Shown piece after piece: positions 17,083 to 26,451 of a stretch of DNA of 64,000 bases. Within the stretch, counting starts at the first letter, position 1; each line of letters opens with the position of its first letter. Below the pieces are notes generated by a model, which was not told where the DNA came from, searched no databases, and saw only the letters and a program-made list of their open reading frames with translations. The translations under genes were made by a program, and so were the position numbers. The stretch is taken from positions 372,001 through 436,000 of the forward strand of contig CAWKLF010000001.1 of assembly GCA_963850425.1 (NCBI GenBank). Reading direction: 5' to 3'. This DNA is from Gp1-AA133 sp963850425. GTDB lineage: Bacteria; Acidobacteriota; Terriglobia; Terriglobales; Acidobacteriaceae.

Positions 17083-19611
17083 TTGTCGATTCGCGAACAA
17101 GCTTGGTTGTTCGCCATTTGCTGTCTCGCTTCGACGATTGCATTGGCGCAGCGCGAGCCGGTACTGAAACAGATCCATGTGCCGCATCCGTACTACTTCC
17201 GCGAAATGTATTTGCCGCAGCTCACGACCGGGCCCAGTGCCGTAGCTTGGGCGCCAGACTCAAAGTCTGTCGTTTACTCCATGGCCGGCTCTTTATGGGT
17301 TCAGAAGATTGACTCCACAGCTGCCGAGGAATTGACCGCCGGTCCGGGTTACGACTATCAGCCAGACTGGTCGCCGGATGGGCGTTGGATCGTTTACGCA
17401 AAGTATGACAAGAGCGCCGTCGAACTATGGGCAATCGACCTGCAGACCAAGCAAGCGCATGCCCTGACGGATGGGGGCGCGGTAAACCTCGAGCCGCGTT
17501 TTTCGCCGGATAGTCACAGCATCGCATTTGTGTCTACTTCGTTTCACGGGCGCTTTCACATTTTCATGGGCCACCTGGTCGACGGCGCCTTACATGATGT
17601 GCAGCGCCTGACGGGCGAGAACCGCAGTCCATTGCCGCGCTACTACTACAGCGCATTCGACCATGAGATCAGCCCGGCGTGGTCGCCCGATGGAACGGAA
17701 ATTCTCTTCGTATCGAACCGCGGACACATATACGGAACCGGTGGATTCTGGCGTATGAAAGCGCAGCCCGGAGCCGAGCCGCGCGAGATTCACTACGAGG
17801 AGACCACGTGGAAATCTCGCCCTACTTTTTCTCCGGACGGCAAGCGCATCGTCTACGCGTCGTATCTCGGACAGGCATGGCATCAGCTGTGGGTCATGCC
17901 GGCCCAAGGCGGCGATCCGTTTCCGCTCTCCTACGGGGACTTCGACAACGTCAACCCTCGCTGGTCTCCGGACGGCAGCAAGCTCGCCTTCATCTCGAAT
18001 CGCAGCGGAAATACCTCCTTGTGGCTGCAAGACATGCCGGGCGGAGCGCAACGCCAGATCGAACCCAAGGATAGGCATTTCCTGCATCCCATGGGTCGAT
18101 TCAAGATTACAGTGACCGACCAAGCGGGCCATGGGACAGCCGCGCGCGTGTCTGTAACCGACGCAAATGGCCGAGCATACGCGCCGCGCCATGCCTGGAT
18201 GCATGCGGATGACAGCTTCGACCGCCAGGAGGCGCCGTTTGAAGCACACTACTTTCATGTGTCAGCAGAAGATGAAATCGAAGTTCCCGCCGGACCCGTG
18301 TCGATTGATGTAATGAAGGGGTTTGAGAACAAGCTGGCCCATCAGACGATCGCCATCCGGGAAAACACGACGACCAAGGTCACGATTCAGTTGCAGCCGC
18401 TGGACCTCCCCAGAGAGAACGGCTCGCGTTGGGTAAGCGGCGATGTGCACGTGCATATGAATTACGGCGGTGCTTACCGCAACACTCCCAGCCACCTTAT
18501 CTTCCAGGCGGCCGCTGAGAACTTGCCCATCGTGCAGGATCTGGTCGTCAATAAAGAGCAGCGCATCCCGGATATTTCTTACTTCCGCACCACGGCCGAT
18601 CCGGCCTCGACCGCCGGGAATTTGCTACTGCACGGCCAGGAGTTCCATACCAGCTACTGGGGACACCTCGGACTCCTGCATTTGACCCGCAGTTTCCTTA
18701 TTCCCGACTACGCTGCATACGCGAACACGGCAGCCGCCAGTCTGTATCCAACAAATGCTGCAATCGCTGACCTCGCCCACGATCAACAAGGTGTGGTGGG
18801 TTATGTGCATCCTTTCGATACCTACCCTGATCCAGCGAAAGAGAAGGTTACCGACGAGTTGCCGGCCGACGTCGCACTGAACAAAGTCGATTACATCGAA
18901 GTACTCGGATTCAGCGATCACAAGTCGACAGCAAAGGTCTGGTACCGCCTGCTGAACTGCGGATTTCATTTGCCAACAGCCGCGGGCACCGACGCCATGG
19001 CCAACTTCGCTTCGTTGAGAGGGCCGGTCGGGCTCAATCGCGTATACGTCGAAGTTCCAGACGGCAAGCTCGACATAGAGCCTTGGCTAGCGAACCTGAA
19101 ACGCGGTCGAACGTTTGCCACTAATGGCCCGCTGCTAGGCTTCTCGCTGGGCGATCACTCGGTGGGGAGTGAGGTGAAGCTCCCCGCCGGTACGCAGGAA
19201 GTGAAATTCAAAGCGTGGCTGCGTTCGATCGTTCCAATCGATCACCTCGAGGTCATTTGCAATGGAGCTGTGGCGCGGGAATTGAAGTTGGGTAGCAACC
19301 GAAACACGGCCGATGTCGAAGGCACTGTGCCAATTTCTACGACGGGATGGTGCCTGCTGCGCGCCTGGAACGAGCAGGCAAAGTACCCAATCCTTGACCT
19401 CTATCCGTACGCCACGACCAGCCCAATTTACGTCGATGTGGCCGGCTCGAAATTAAACGCGCGCGAGGATGCGTCGTACTTCATCACCTGGATTGATCAA
19501 TTGACAGCTGCGGCCCGGGCGAACTCGGATTGGAATTCGGATGCCGAAAAATCTACCGTACTCGATCAACTGTCTCAGGCTCGCAAAGTCTACGAAAAAC
19601 TTCTGCGTTAG
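17083..19611 (+). CDS. Secreted TolB-type propeller fused to a PHP/CehA-like metallohydrolase
   Basis: 842 residues, starting at a TTG with GGGAGGAG four bases upstream, and with a signal peptide (FAICCLASTIALAQ). Residues about 40-340 hold repeated PD40/TolB blades (WAPDSKSVVYS, WSPDGRWIVYAKYD, FSPDSHSIAFVS, WSPDGTEILFVS, FSPDGKRIVYAS, WSPDGSKLAFIS). A beta-rich linker follows. From about residue 445 there is a PHP-like domain with the metal motif GDVHVHM, later HGQEFHTS, GYVHPFD and AAGTDAM, as in the CehA/McbA family of secreted metallohydrolases. The substrate is unknown; phosphoester, ester or carbamate hydrolysis is possible. It stands alone, converging on ada. Confidence 0.8.
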   Translation: MSIREQAWLFAICCLASTIALAQREPVLKQIHVPHPYYFREMYLPQLTTGPSAVAWAPDSKSVVYSMAGSLWVQKIDSTAAEELTAGPGYDYQPDWSPDGRWIVYAKYDKSAVELWAIDLQTKQAHALTDGGAVNLEPRFSPDSHSIAFVSTSFHGRFHIFMGHLVDGALHDVQRLTGENRSPLPRYYYSAFDHEISPAWSPDGTEILFVSNRGHIYGTGGFWRMKAQPGAEPREIHYEETTWKSRPTFSPDGKRIVYASYLGQAWHQLWVMPAQGGDPFPLSYGDFDNVNPRWSPDGSKLAFISNRSGNTSLWLQDMPGGAQRQIEPKDRHFLHPMGRFKITVTDQAGHGTAARVSVTDANGRAYAPRHAWMHADDSFDRQEAPFEAHYFHVSAEDEIEVPAGPVSIDVMKGFENKLAHQTIAIRENTTTKVTIQLQPLDLPRENGSRWVSGDVHVHMNYGGAYRNTPSHLIFQAAAENLPIVQDLVVNKEQRIPDISYFRTTADPASTAGNLLLHGQEFHTSYWGHLGLLHLTRSFLIPDYAAYANTAAASLYPTNAAIADLAHDQQGVVGYVHPFDTYPDPAKEKVTDELPADVALNKVDYIEVLGFSDHKSTAKVWYRLLNCGFHLPTAAGTDAMANFASLRGPVGLNRVYVEVPDGKLDIEPWLANLKRGRTFATNGPLLGFSLGDHSVGSEVKLPAGTQEVKFKAWLRSIVPIDHLEVICNGAVARELKLGSNRNTADVEGTVPISTTGWCLLRAWNEQAKYPILDLYPYATTSPIYVDVAGSKLNAREDASYFITWIDQLTAAARANSDWNSDAEKSTVLDQLSQARKVYEKLLR

Positions 19612-19635
19612 AGCATCCGGCTGCGAGCCTCGATG

Positions 19636-20760
19636 TTAATGAGCTGTCACGGTGGCGGTGCGCCTCGGTGACGTCTGCTGCTCAATTTCAAGCAGCGCCT
19701 TTTTCCGACTTGTCCCCCACCGGTAGCCACCCATTTGGCCGTTGCCGCGCACAACCCGATGGCAGGGAATTGCAATCGCGATCCGGTTCGAGGCGCAGGC
19801 CCGCGCAACGGCCCGAGCGGCCGTCGGCTTCCCGATGGCCTTGGCCACTTGCGCATAGGACTGTGTCGCGCCAAACGGAAGTGACTGAAGATGTGTCCAC
19901 ACACGCCGCTGAAAGGCGGTCGCCTGGATATCCAGCGGCAACGAGCGGTTCGGTTTGTGTCCCGCGAGCTGGCTGAGGACCTTACTGGTCCAAGAACCCA
20001 TGGAGTCGTCGTCCCGCTTGCGGATGGCAAATGGGAACTCGCGCTTCAAGCCTTCCGCCAGCTCATCCTCAGTATCGCCGAATTGAATCGCGCAGATACC
20101 CTTTTCCGTGGCGGCCACTAGCATGCGTCCCAAAGGTGATTCCGTACACGTATATCGAATGATGGCGGCCACAGCGCCCCGGCGATACTTGTCGGGGGTC
20201 ATGCCCAGGTGCGAGGCTGTCCGCTCGTACAGGCGACTGCTCGAGCTGTAGCCCGCGTCATAGAGCGCGTGTGTCACGCTGTGTCCGGCCCGCAGGTTCT
20301 GCTTAAGCAGTCCCATGCGGCAAGAGTCGCCATAGGCCTTGGGCGTGATCCCAAGTGCTTTCTTGAATGTTCTCTGGAGATGAAACGGGCTCTGCCCAAA
20401 AACTTCCGCCAAATGCTCCAGCGTCACGGGCTCATCCAGATGTTGCTCGATGAAACGGCAGATCCGCTTCACGGTCGCAAGCTGCGGGTTCTCGGCAATC
20501 GCTTTGGGCTTGCAGCGCAAGCAGGCGCGATAGCCCGCGCTCTCCGCTTCCTCAGGATGGCGAAAGAAAGTTACGTTTTCGCGCCGCGGGCGCCGCGCGG
20601 CGCAGGACGGACGGCAGTACACGCCGGTACTCGAAACGCCAAAGTAAAACTTCCCGTCGTGCGTGGCGTCCCGGGCAACGACCGCGTTCCACCACGTGTC
20701 CTGCGACTTCGGCGCCATATTGATTTCCGTCTCCAGGTTGAGTATCGCATTCGTTGTCAT
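19636..20760 (-). CDS. ada: Bifunctional alkylation repair protein/regulator Ada
   Basis: 374 residues. The N-terminal Ada zinc domain shows the four-Cys pattern with CRPSCAARRP and CLRCKP, including the methylphosphotriester acceptor Cys. An AraC-type helix-turn-helix follows (about 90-185; LEHLAEVFGQSPFHLQRTFKKALG). The C-terminal O6-methylguanine methyltransferase domain carries the acceptor Cys in IPCHRVVRGNG (about residue 333) and the Asn/Arg finger region ARAVARACASN. The protein repairs alkylated DNA and activates repair genes once methylated. The start is uncertain: ATG 20760 lacks a ribosome site, and ATG 20718 also fits the family's N-terminus. A tag gene for 3-methyladenine repair lies about 31 kb away and is not linked. 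Confidence 0.93.
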   Translation of the reverse strand: MTTNAILNLETEINMAPKSQDTWWNAVVARDATHDGKFYFGVSSTGVYCRPSCAARRPRRENVTFFRHPEEAESAGYRACLRCKPKAIAENPQLATVKRICRFIEQHLDEPVTLEHLAEVFGQSPFHLQRTFKKALGITPKAYGDSCRMGLLKQNLRAGHSVTHALYDAGYSSSSRLYERTASHLGMTPDKYRRGAVAAIIRYTCTESPLGRMLVAATEKGICAIQFGDTEDELAEGLKREFPFAIRKRDDDSMGSWTSKVLSQLAGHKPNRSLPLDIQATAFQRRVWTHLQSLPFGATQSYAQVAKAIGKPTAARAVARACASNRIAIAIPCHRVVRGNGQMGGYRWGTSRKKALLEIEQQTSPRRTATVTAH

Positions 20761-20905
20761 GGTGAGGAAAGCTTACGGCAGCCCGTATTGGAGGGCTATC
20801 CAAAGCTTGCGGTCAAACCAACTTTCCTGCAAGATGCGGGGACAGCAATCCATGTTAAAACCAAGCCTGCAATTCTGGGCTCTATAGTTGTTGCTTGGCC
20901 ACGTC

Positions 20906-21580
20906 ATGATGAGCCAGACTCCGAATGTCGGAACGTGCAATCCGGCGCCAGCTGAAATCGCGGCGGCTGCCGTCACCAGCGATGTCGTACTCAACGCGGC
21001 CCATCCCGCGTCAGCGTGGAAAGCCGCCATGCCGATCAGCTTTTGCTCCGACTGGCAGGGTAAGAATTCCGCCCCAGCTCGCCAAACGACAGTGCGCGCC
21101 CTGTGGTCGCCCGAAATGCTCTATCTGCGCTTCGAATGCCGCTATCGCGAACTCAACCTCTTCCCCGATTCCGATCCGGACGGCCGGCGGGACCAACTGT
21201 GGGAGCGAGATGTTGCGGAGGCTTTTCTGCAACCGGATCCCGCACAGTCTCACGCCTACAAAGAATTCGAGGTCAGTCCAAATGGAATGTGGATTGACCT
21301 GGACATCGCTCCCGGAGTGAAGCCCAACTTGAATAGCGGAATGATGAGGTCTGTATTCCTGGACGAGGAGGCTCACACCTGGTCCGCAGAACTAGCGATC
21401 CCGCTTCGGTCGCTGACCGCGAAATTTGATCAGAAGGCAGTCTGGCGCGTCAATTTTTTCCGCATAGAAGGCAAGCAAGAGCCACGGGAATACTACGCGT
21501 GGCAGCCGACCCACACCCCGCAGCCCAATTTTCACGTGCCAGAAGCATTCGGCCGCATGCGATTTGCCAGCGCGAAATAA
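20906..21580 (+). CDS. CBM9-like carbohydrate-binding family protein
   Basis: About 224 residues from ATG 20906 (a second ATG follows immediately, and a TTG at 20888 would extend it). The fold signatures resemble family 9-like carbohydrate-binding proteins: VRALWSPEMLYLRFECRY, DQLWERDVAEAFLQPD, YKEFEVSPNGMWIDLDI, WSAELAIPLRSL and WRVNFFRIEG. In this family the conserved acidic and tryptophan residues shape a sugar and calcium site. No signal peptide is visible, which is unusual for a free-standing CBM9 protein, so location and ligand are unclear. It diverges from ada with about 145 bases between starts. Confidence 0.65.
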   Translation: MMSQTPNVGTCNPAPAEIAAAAVTSDVVLNAAHPASAWKAAMPISFCSDWQGKNSAPARQTTVRALWSPEMLYLRFECRYRELNLFPDSDPDGRRDQLWERDVAEAFLQPDPAQSHAYKEFEVSPNGMWIDLDIAPGVKPNLNSGMMRSVFLDEEAHTWSAELAIPLRSLTAKFDQKAVWRVNFFRIEGKQEPREYYAWQPTHTPQPNFHVPEAFGRMRFASAK

Positions 21581-21603
21581 AGGCTCCGCCCGGGAGAAGG
21601 ACT

Positions 21604-22245
21604 TCAGTGTGATAGAGGCTGGATCCGCCCAAAGCCCGAGGTCATTCCGGCGCGTTTTCGGAGCTTGGCGAGTAAGGCCTTGGCGGCATTCCTGTAGGTT
21701 TTGTTGGGGTCAGAAGTATCCGCCCACACGGCGTCATAAATGATCTGGGCGGCGTCTTTCAGATCCATGTCCAGGGCAGATTCAAACAAATCCATCCGGT
21801 CTTGCAGTCGTTCGTAGCAGACTTTGCAGACGGTGGCTGAATCATGTCCGGCATCGTCCTCGCCCGCGTAGGTGCAACGGTGAGAAGTCGCTGCGATCTG
21901 CATGTGGGCCGCATAGAGCTTGGCCTTAAATTCGTGCAGGAAACGTTCCTTCTGGTCGTCCAGTTCTTTACCTGCGGGCTGCGGTTCGACAGGCGCGCAA
22001 GGCAACGTGGCGATGGGCGAAACGCGCTCGGTCGATTTACATACCGGACATTCACTAAGCGCGGCGGAATAGTATTTTCGGCACTTCAGGCAAGGTAGCC
22101 CATAGCCGATGGGTTTGAGCGTGGGGCTGATTCCCCGCTGCGTGTGCGTAACCGTTCCCGGTCTACCCGACCCCATGCCAGGCGTGAGGGCGGTGCGTAC
22201 GGCTGTTCCTAATCCGGTGGTTTGAATGGGACGTATCGAGTCCAT
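21604..22245 (-). CDS. Hypothetical protein with a zinc-ribbon-like segment
   Basis: 213 residues, start ATG 22245 preceded by AAGGGGG five bases upstream. The N-terminal 45 residues are low in structure (Gly/Thr/Pro-rich). Residues about 52-70 hold paired CxxC knuckles (CLKCRKYY and ECPVCKS), a rubredoxin/zinc-ribbon-like unit. Further Cys and His residues occur in SHRCTYAGEDDAGH and ATVCKVCYERL, which may form a second metal site. The C-terminal 70 residues are helical (MDLFESALDMDLKDAAQIIY). I do not recognise the family. It ends just after the CBM9-like gene on the opposite strand. Confidence 0.6.
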   Translation of the reverse strand: MDSIRPIQTTGLGTAVRTALTPGMGSGRPGTVTHTQRGISPTLKPIGYGLPCLKCRKYYSAALSECPVCKSTERVSPIATLPCAPVEPQPAGKELDDQKERFLHEFKAKLYAAHMQIAATSHRCTYAGEDDAGHDSATVCKVCYERLQDRMDLFESALDMDLKDAAQIIYDAVWADTSDPNKTYRNAAKALLAKLRKRAGMTSGFGRIQPLSH

Positions 22246-22410
22246 AATGCCCCCTTAGCCTGTGCCGGCCAGTCCCGGCCAAAATCCTTCTGAGTGCATT
22301 CTAGGAGGCATCACCACAGATTCCGACGCACGAGAGTTCAATGCCCTCTCGTGCAGTAGTACAAGGGAGGCCCAGTAGGGGCAGAACGCGAGTTGAGATT
22401 TTTGCCGGTG

Positions 22411-23874
22411 TTACGGCCGGCTGGGCTGGGCCATCACCTTGAGCAGTTCTTCCTTGCGAGCTCGGTAAAGGTTTTGTGCGGGATCAAGCCGCGAAGCATT
22501 TTCCAGTTCCGCTAGAGCTTCATCATTGTGGCCTATCGCCATCAGGCAAGCCGCCAGCGAGTAGTGATTCTGCGCGCTGGGCTCAAGACGAACGGCCTCG
22601 CGAAATTCTTTTTGGGCTTCATCGAACGACTGCACTTCGAACAAAGCAGTTCCCAGATAGTGGTGTGCGACTGCTGAATCAGGACTCAGATAAACTGCAG
22701 CCTGGAGTTCCTTAAGCGCCTCTTCCGGCTTGTCAGCCAACAAAAGGGCCTGCCCGAGAACACGGTGCTCAGAAGCTCCCGTCGGGTTTTGTAAGACCGT
22801 TTGTCGCAATTCAACGATGGCGGCAGAGTAGTCCTTCTTCACCATGAAAGCCTGAGCCATGCAAGCGTGCCCGCCGTCCCAGCCCGCGTCCATGCGATAG
22901 AGCTCGCGGAACTCACTGATTGCGGCGTCGTACTCACCCTTATCGCAATAAGTATTCCCAAGGTTGTTGCGAACCGAAGACTCGTCCGGCGCAAGCCGCT
23001 TGGCTTCGCGGTACTCGACGACCGCTTCGTCGAGCCGTCCCAGATCGTGCAGGACTACGCCCAGGTTGCTGTGCGCCTCCCAGAAATCGCTCTTGATCCG
23101 CAGCGCATGTCGATAGGCAACGACCGCACCGCGCAGGTCTCCGATCTCACGTCGTGCAATGCCGATATCGTAGAAGACATCCGCGTTCTCGGGTTCGCGC
23201 ACCAGCGATTCTTCATACGCATGCAAAGCCGCATAGCTTTTACCGGCTCCGAACAGGCCAAGCCCGAGGTAGCGGTACGCTTCCGCATTGCCCGGGTCCA
23301 TGCTCAGCGCCGTACGCGCTTCGGCAATGGCGTTCTCCGCGTCATCAGAACGGTAGAAGAGATAAGCCATCCGGTTGTGGGTCTCCGGAAAGCCCGGCAT
23401 CAGTTGCGCCGACTCGGTAAATTCATCCAGCGCTGCATCCAACTGTTCCTGCAGTAACAACACCTGGCCCAGAGCAAAATGCAGGCTGGCATTGTCAGGA
23501 TCAGAATGAAGAAGGCTCGTCAGTTGACCAGCAGCCGCGTCATATTTCTTCGCGTGCGCAAGTCCCGCCGCCTTCAATAATTGCGCCGGGCAGAGAGCTT
23601 TTGATCCGTTGCCGTGACGGGCCGTTCGCAGGGCTTTGAGAAGTTCGGGATTCGCTCCCGCTGTGCGCAACTGTTTTTCATCCGCAGGCGTCATGACGAA
23701 GCTCAGGCCGCGTTCGGTGGCCAGACGAGCCAGACGACTGTTTGAGACTCCACCCACGATCCACGCAGTCACCTGCGTGCGATCGAGCGGCTGAGCATGA
23801 GGCGCCTCCCCGAACGACCGCCCGAGAACGACAGCCACAAAACAAACGATGAAGGCCAGGCGAGAACACTTCAC
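22411..23874 (-). CDS. Secreted/periplasmic TPR-repeat protein
   Basis: 487 residues from a GTG start with AAGGAG six bases upstream; the N-terminus is a signal peptide (LAFIVCFVAVVLGRSFG). Residues about 35-90 hold a small N-terminal region (VSNSRLARLATERGLSFVMT) seen in several acidobacterial TPR proteins. From about residue 105 to 475 there are ten or eleven tandem TPRs, for example DPDNASLHFALGQVLLLQEQ, MDPGNAEAYRYLGLGLFGAG and SPDSAVAHHYLGTALFEVQS. Such proteins are protein-interaction scaffolds; no enzymatic domain is present. Partners are unknown. Confidence 0.8.
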   Translation of the reverse strand: MKCSRLAFIVCFVAVVLGRSFGEAPHAQPLDRTQVTAWIVGGVSNSRLARLATERGLSFVMTPADEKQLRTAGANPELLKALRTARHGNGSKALCPAQLLKAAGLAHAKKYDAAAGQLTSLLHSDPDNASLHFALGQVLLLQEQLDAALDEFTESAQLMPGFPETHNRMAYLFYRSDDAENAIAEARTALSMDPGNAEAYRYLGLGLFGAGKSYAALHAYEESLVREPENADVFYDIGIARREIGDLRGAVVAYRHALRIKSDFWEAHSNLGVVLHDLGRLDEAVVEYREAKRLAPDESSVRNNLGNTYCDKGEYDAAISEFRELYRMDAGWDGGHACMAQAFMVKKDYSAAIVELRQTVLQNPTGASEHRVLGQALLLADKPEEALKELQAAVYLSPDSAVAHHYLGTALFEVQSFDEAQKEFREAVRLEPSAQNHYSLAACLMAIGHNDEALAELENASRLDPAQNLYRARKEELLKVMAQPSRP

Positions 23875-24055
23875 GACGACTCCTTGGGCAGTGGGGAGGT
23901 CCTGCGGTAACTCCTAGAAAACATAGACTGCGCAAGTAATCCCGGGTAGGTCACGGAGGTAATAGGACGTAAGAGTGTCCGGTTGGCCGCGCCCCCTGCC
24001 GGCCGTCAGTACTCTAAAACACGCCGGAGCAATGATATGAATGAGAACCCGTCGA

Positions 24056-24084
24056 TTGACGGGATTGCTCTGATTCCGTTAACG
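24056..24084 (+). promoter_or_regulatory. Possible promoter of tatA
   Basis: A good -35 hexamer TTGACG (24056-24061) is followed after 17 bases by a poor -10, TTAACG. The 35-base distance to the tatA ATG fits a short leader. The weak -10 keeps confidence low. Confidence 0.25.
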
Positions 24085-24118
24085 TTAAGGATCCGTATCA
24101 GTTCCATTGGAGGTTGTG

Positions 24119-24319
24119 ATGTTTGAAGGCCTTTTCCAGCCAATGCATTTGCTGGTCATTTTTGCGATAGCTCTCCTGGTTTTTGGTCCTAAGAAGTTGC
24201 CCGAACTCGGCAAGGGTCTGGGCGAAGGCATTCGTTCTCTAAAGGAAGGCATGAAAGAGCAACCAACCGAACAGCCGACCTCGGCTGCGAAGCCTTCGGA
24301 CACCGAAACCAAAGCCTAG
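24119..24319 (+). CDS. tatA: Twin-arginine translocase subunit TatA/TatE
   Basis: 66 residues from ATG 24119; GGAGG at 24109-24113 is five bases upstream, so the longer frame starting at 24107 is not used. The protein shows the whole family plan: a short N-terminal membrane helix (HLLVIFAIALLVFG), the FGPKKLPELGKGLGEGIRS hinge and amphipathic helix, and a charged soluble tail. TatA oligomers form the passage for folded proteins across the cytoplasmic membrane. tatB and tatC are not adjacent, so this is a solitary copy. Confidence 0.95.
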   Translation: MFEGLFQPMHLLVIFAIALLVFGPKKLPELGKGLGEGIRSLKEGMKEQPTEQPTSAAKPSDTETKA

Positions 24320-24525
24320 ATGCTGTTCTCGTAACCAGTTTCGGAGCTTGCAGGTCTCGCGTCGGCTTCGTTCCCCAAATTCATTCACGCCACCTGACGT
24401 GGCGATTGTCCTATGGCCCACGCTCTTTAGTTCTTCGGGCCCCCTACCGTCTGATGTCCAACATTCAACAGTGGTATGGCTTGATTTGAGAACGGCCCCA
24501 TCTCTTTTCTGTGGAGGAAACTACT

Positions 24526-25596
24526 GTGGGTATCTCGAAAATCGGGTTCTCGCTTTTATTCTCGTTGTGTTGCTCTTTTCTCTTCGCCGATCAGATCGTC
24601 ATGAAGAATGGCGACCGGCTCACCGGAAAGATCGGAAAATCCGACGACAAATCCCTGGTCATCAAGACCGAGTTCGCCGGTGAAGTGACCGTCGACTGGT
24701 CCGCCATTCAGGACGTTAAATCGGATCAACCGTTGCACGTAAGCCTGAAAGACGGCAAGAGCGTCGTTGGACCCGTGACTACCGCCGACGGCAAGATTCA
24801 AGTGTCCACCAAGACCGCCGGCAATGTGGAAGTCCCCAAGGACTCGATCGTCGTCATGCGTAGTGACCCTGAGCAGGTGGCGTGGGAAAAACTGCAGCAT
24901 CCCGGACTTCTCGAAGGCTGGCAGGGAGGGCTGAACATCGGCTTCGGATTGACGGCCGGCAACAGCGAGACCAAGAATCTCGCGCTGGCCTTTAACGGTA
25001 TCCGCACCGGCCTCCACGACAAGCTGACTCTCTACGCTGGATCCGTCTACTCCAAGAATGATCAGGCCCCCGCGGCGACGCAGGTTACGGCCAACACCAA
25101 TCACGGAGGCATCCGCTACGATCGCGATATCGCGCCACGACTATTTGGCTTTGGCAATGCTGACTTTGCCACCGACGCGCTGCAGGATTTGAATCTTCGC
25201 CAGGTATACGGCGGTGGGTTGGGCTTTCACGCCATTAAGAATGACAACACCACTCTCGATCTGCTGGGCGGCGTCGCCTACACCCGTGAAAACTACACGC
25301 AGGTGGCTCCCCTGCCCAGATTGATCCACAGTTTTGTGGCCGGGCAGTTCGGGGACGAATTCATGCACAAGGTCGCGAAGTCCACCGTCATCACACAGCG
25401 GGCCTATTTCTTCCCCGACTTCCAGAACTCGGGAGAGTACCGCGCTACGCTTGATTTCGCCACGGTCACAAAGATCAGCAAGTGGCTTGGATGGCAAAAC
25501 AGTTTCGGGGATGTTTACGTCACAAATCCGCCTACCGGAAAAAAGAAGAATGACGTGGTGTTCACCACGGGGCTCAACGTAACCTTCACGCACTGA
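24526..25596 (+). CDS. Outer-membrane DUF481 (YdiY-like) protein
   Basis: About 356 residues from GTG 24526; GGAGG eight bases upstream overlaps the alternative GTG at 24511, which therefore is unlikely to be the start. A signal peptide is present (GFSLLFSLCCSFLFA). Residues about 20-110 have the DUF481-associated repeats DQIVMKNGDRLTGKIGKSD and VDWSAIQDVKSD. The remaining 240 residues form an antiparallel beta-barrel (LNIGFGLTAGNSETKNLALAFN...), ending TGLNVTFTH. Members are salt- or stress-induced outer-membrane proteins of unknown function. A strong terminator follows. Confidence 0.85.
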   Translation: MGISKIGFSLLFSLCCSFLFADQIVMKNGDRLTGKIGKSDDKSLVIKTEFAGEVTVDWSAIQDVKSDQPLHVSLKDGKSVVGPVTTADGKIQVSTKTAGNVEVPKDSIVVMRSDPEQVAWEKLQHPGLLEGWQGGLNIGFGLTAGNSETKNLALAFNGIRTGLHDKLTLYAGSVYSKNDQAPAATQVTANTNHGGIRYDRDIAPRLFGFGNADFATDALQDLNLRQVYGGGLGFHAIKNDNTTLDLLGGVAYTRENYTQVAPLPRLIHSFVAGQFGDEFMHKVAKSTVITQRAYFFPDFQNSGEYRATLDFATVTKISKWLGWQNSFGDVYVTNPPTGKKKNDVVFTTGLNVTFTH

Positions 25597-25624
25597 AGCT
25601 GGTGAGCCTGATCCTTTCGTATCC

Positions 25625-25670
25625 ACCGGGCAAAGCCGGAATTTCTTCCGCGCTTGCCCGGTTGATTTTT
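25625..25670 (+). terminator. Rho-independent terminator after the DUF481 gene
   Basis: A 9-bp perfect stem, ACCGGGCAA/TTGCCCGGT, encloses a second inner stem CGGAA/TTCCG and is followed by TGATTTTT. It sits between the converging DUF481 and glpF genes; the T-run is on the plus-strand side. Confidence 0.8.
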
Positions 25671-25674
25671 GCGC

Positions 25675-26403
25675 TTAAGACATAATCGCTCTGATAGCAA
25701 CTCCTGCAATACTTCCGCCGATCAGCGGGCTAATCACCGGGATAAGCGAATATCCCCAGTCCGACGGGCCTTTGCCCGCAATTGGCAGAAGCGCGTGCGC
25801 AATCCGTGGGCCCAGGTCGCGCGCGGGATTGATCGCGTAGCCGGTCGTTCCGCCCAGAGAGAGTCCGATTCCCCAAACCAGGCATGCCACCAGATATGGT
25901 CCATACCCGGGAGGGAAGCCTGTGCCGGAGACTGCTTTCGAGAAAATCGCGCCCACGACGAAAACAAGGATGAAGGTGCCGATGATTTCACTGATGGCAT
26001 TCGCCGTGAAACTCCGGATCGCCGGCGCGGTCGAATAACACGCCAACTTCATGGCCGGATCTGGCGTTGCTTCCCAATGGGGCAGGTAATGCAGCCACAC
26101 CAGCGTCGCTCCGGCCATTGCCCCCAGAAGTTGTGCGATCACGTAGGGTACAAGCTTTGCGAAATCTCCCGACACAACCGCGAAGGCCAACGTTACGGCG
26201 GGATTCAGATGCGCGTCATGACTTCCGCATGCGATCGCGGTCAGCACGCCGCACAGGACTGCGAACGCCCAGCCGGCGGAAATCACGATCCATCCTCCGC
26301 CCTCGCCTTTCGATTTCTTGAGCAGTACATTCGCCACCACGCCGTTTCCTAGCAGAATCAGCACCGCCGTACCCATGAACTCGCCGAAGAATGGTGACGC
26401 CAT
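25675..26403 (-). CDS. glpF: Glycerol uptake facilitator (aquaglyceroporin)
   Basis: 242 residues, six membrane helices, and the two half-helix NPA boxes of the MIP family in HLNPAVTLAF and INPARDLGPRI. The Asp following the second NPA (NPARD) is the residue typical of glycerol facilitators, as opposed to pure aquaporins. AGGAG lies about 10 bases upstream of ATG 26403. It passively admits glycerol across the inner membrane. It is the last gene of the minus-strand run glpD-glpK-glpF, 48 bases after glpK. Confidence 0.93.
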   Translation of the reverse strand: MASPFFGEFMGTAVLILLGNGVVANVLLKKSKGEGGGWIVISAGWAFAVLCGVLTAIACGSHDAHLNPAVTLAFAVVSGDFAKLVPYVIAQLLGAMAGATLVWLHYLPHWEATPDPAMKLACYSTAPAIRSFTANAISEIIGTFILVFVVGAIFSKAVSGTGFPPGYGPYLVACLVWGIGLSLGGTTGYAINPARDLGPRIAHALLPIAGKGPSDWGYSLIPVISPLIGGSIAGVAIRAIMS

Positions 26404-26451
26404 CTTTAGGATCTCCTCTCCCGACTCTTCGCAGATTCCATTCGGGTTTCG

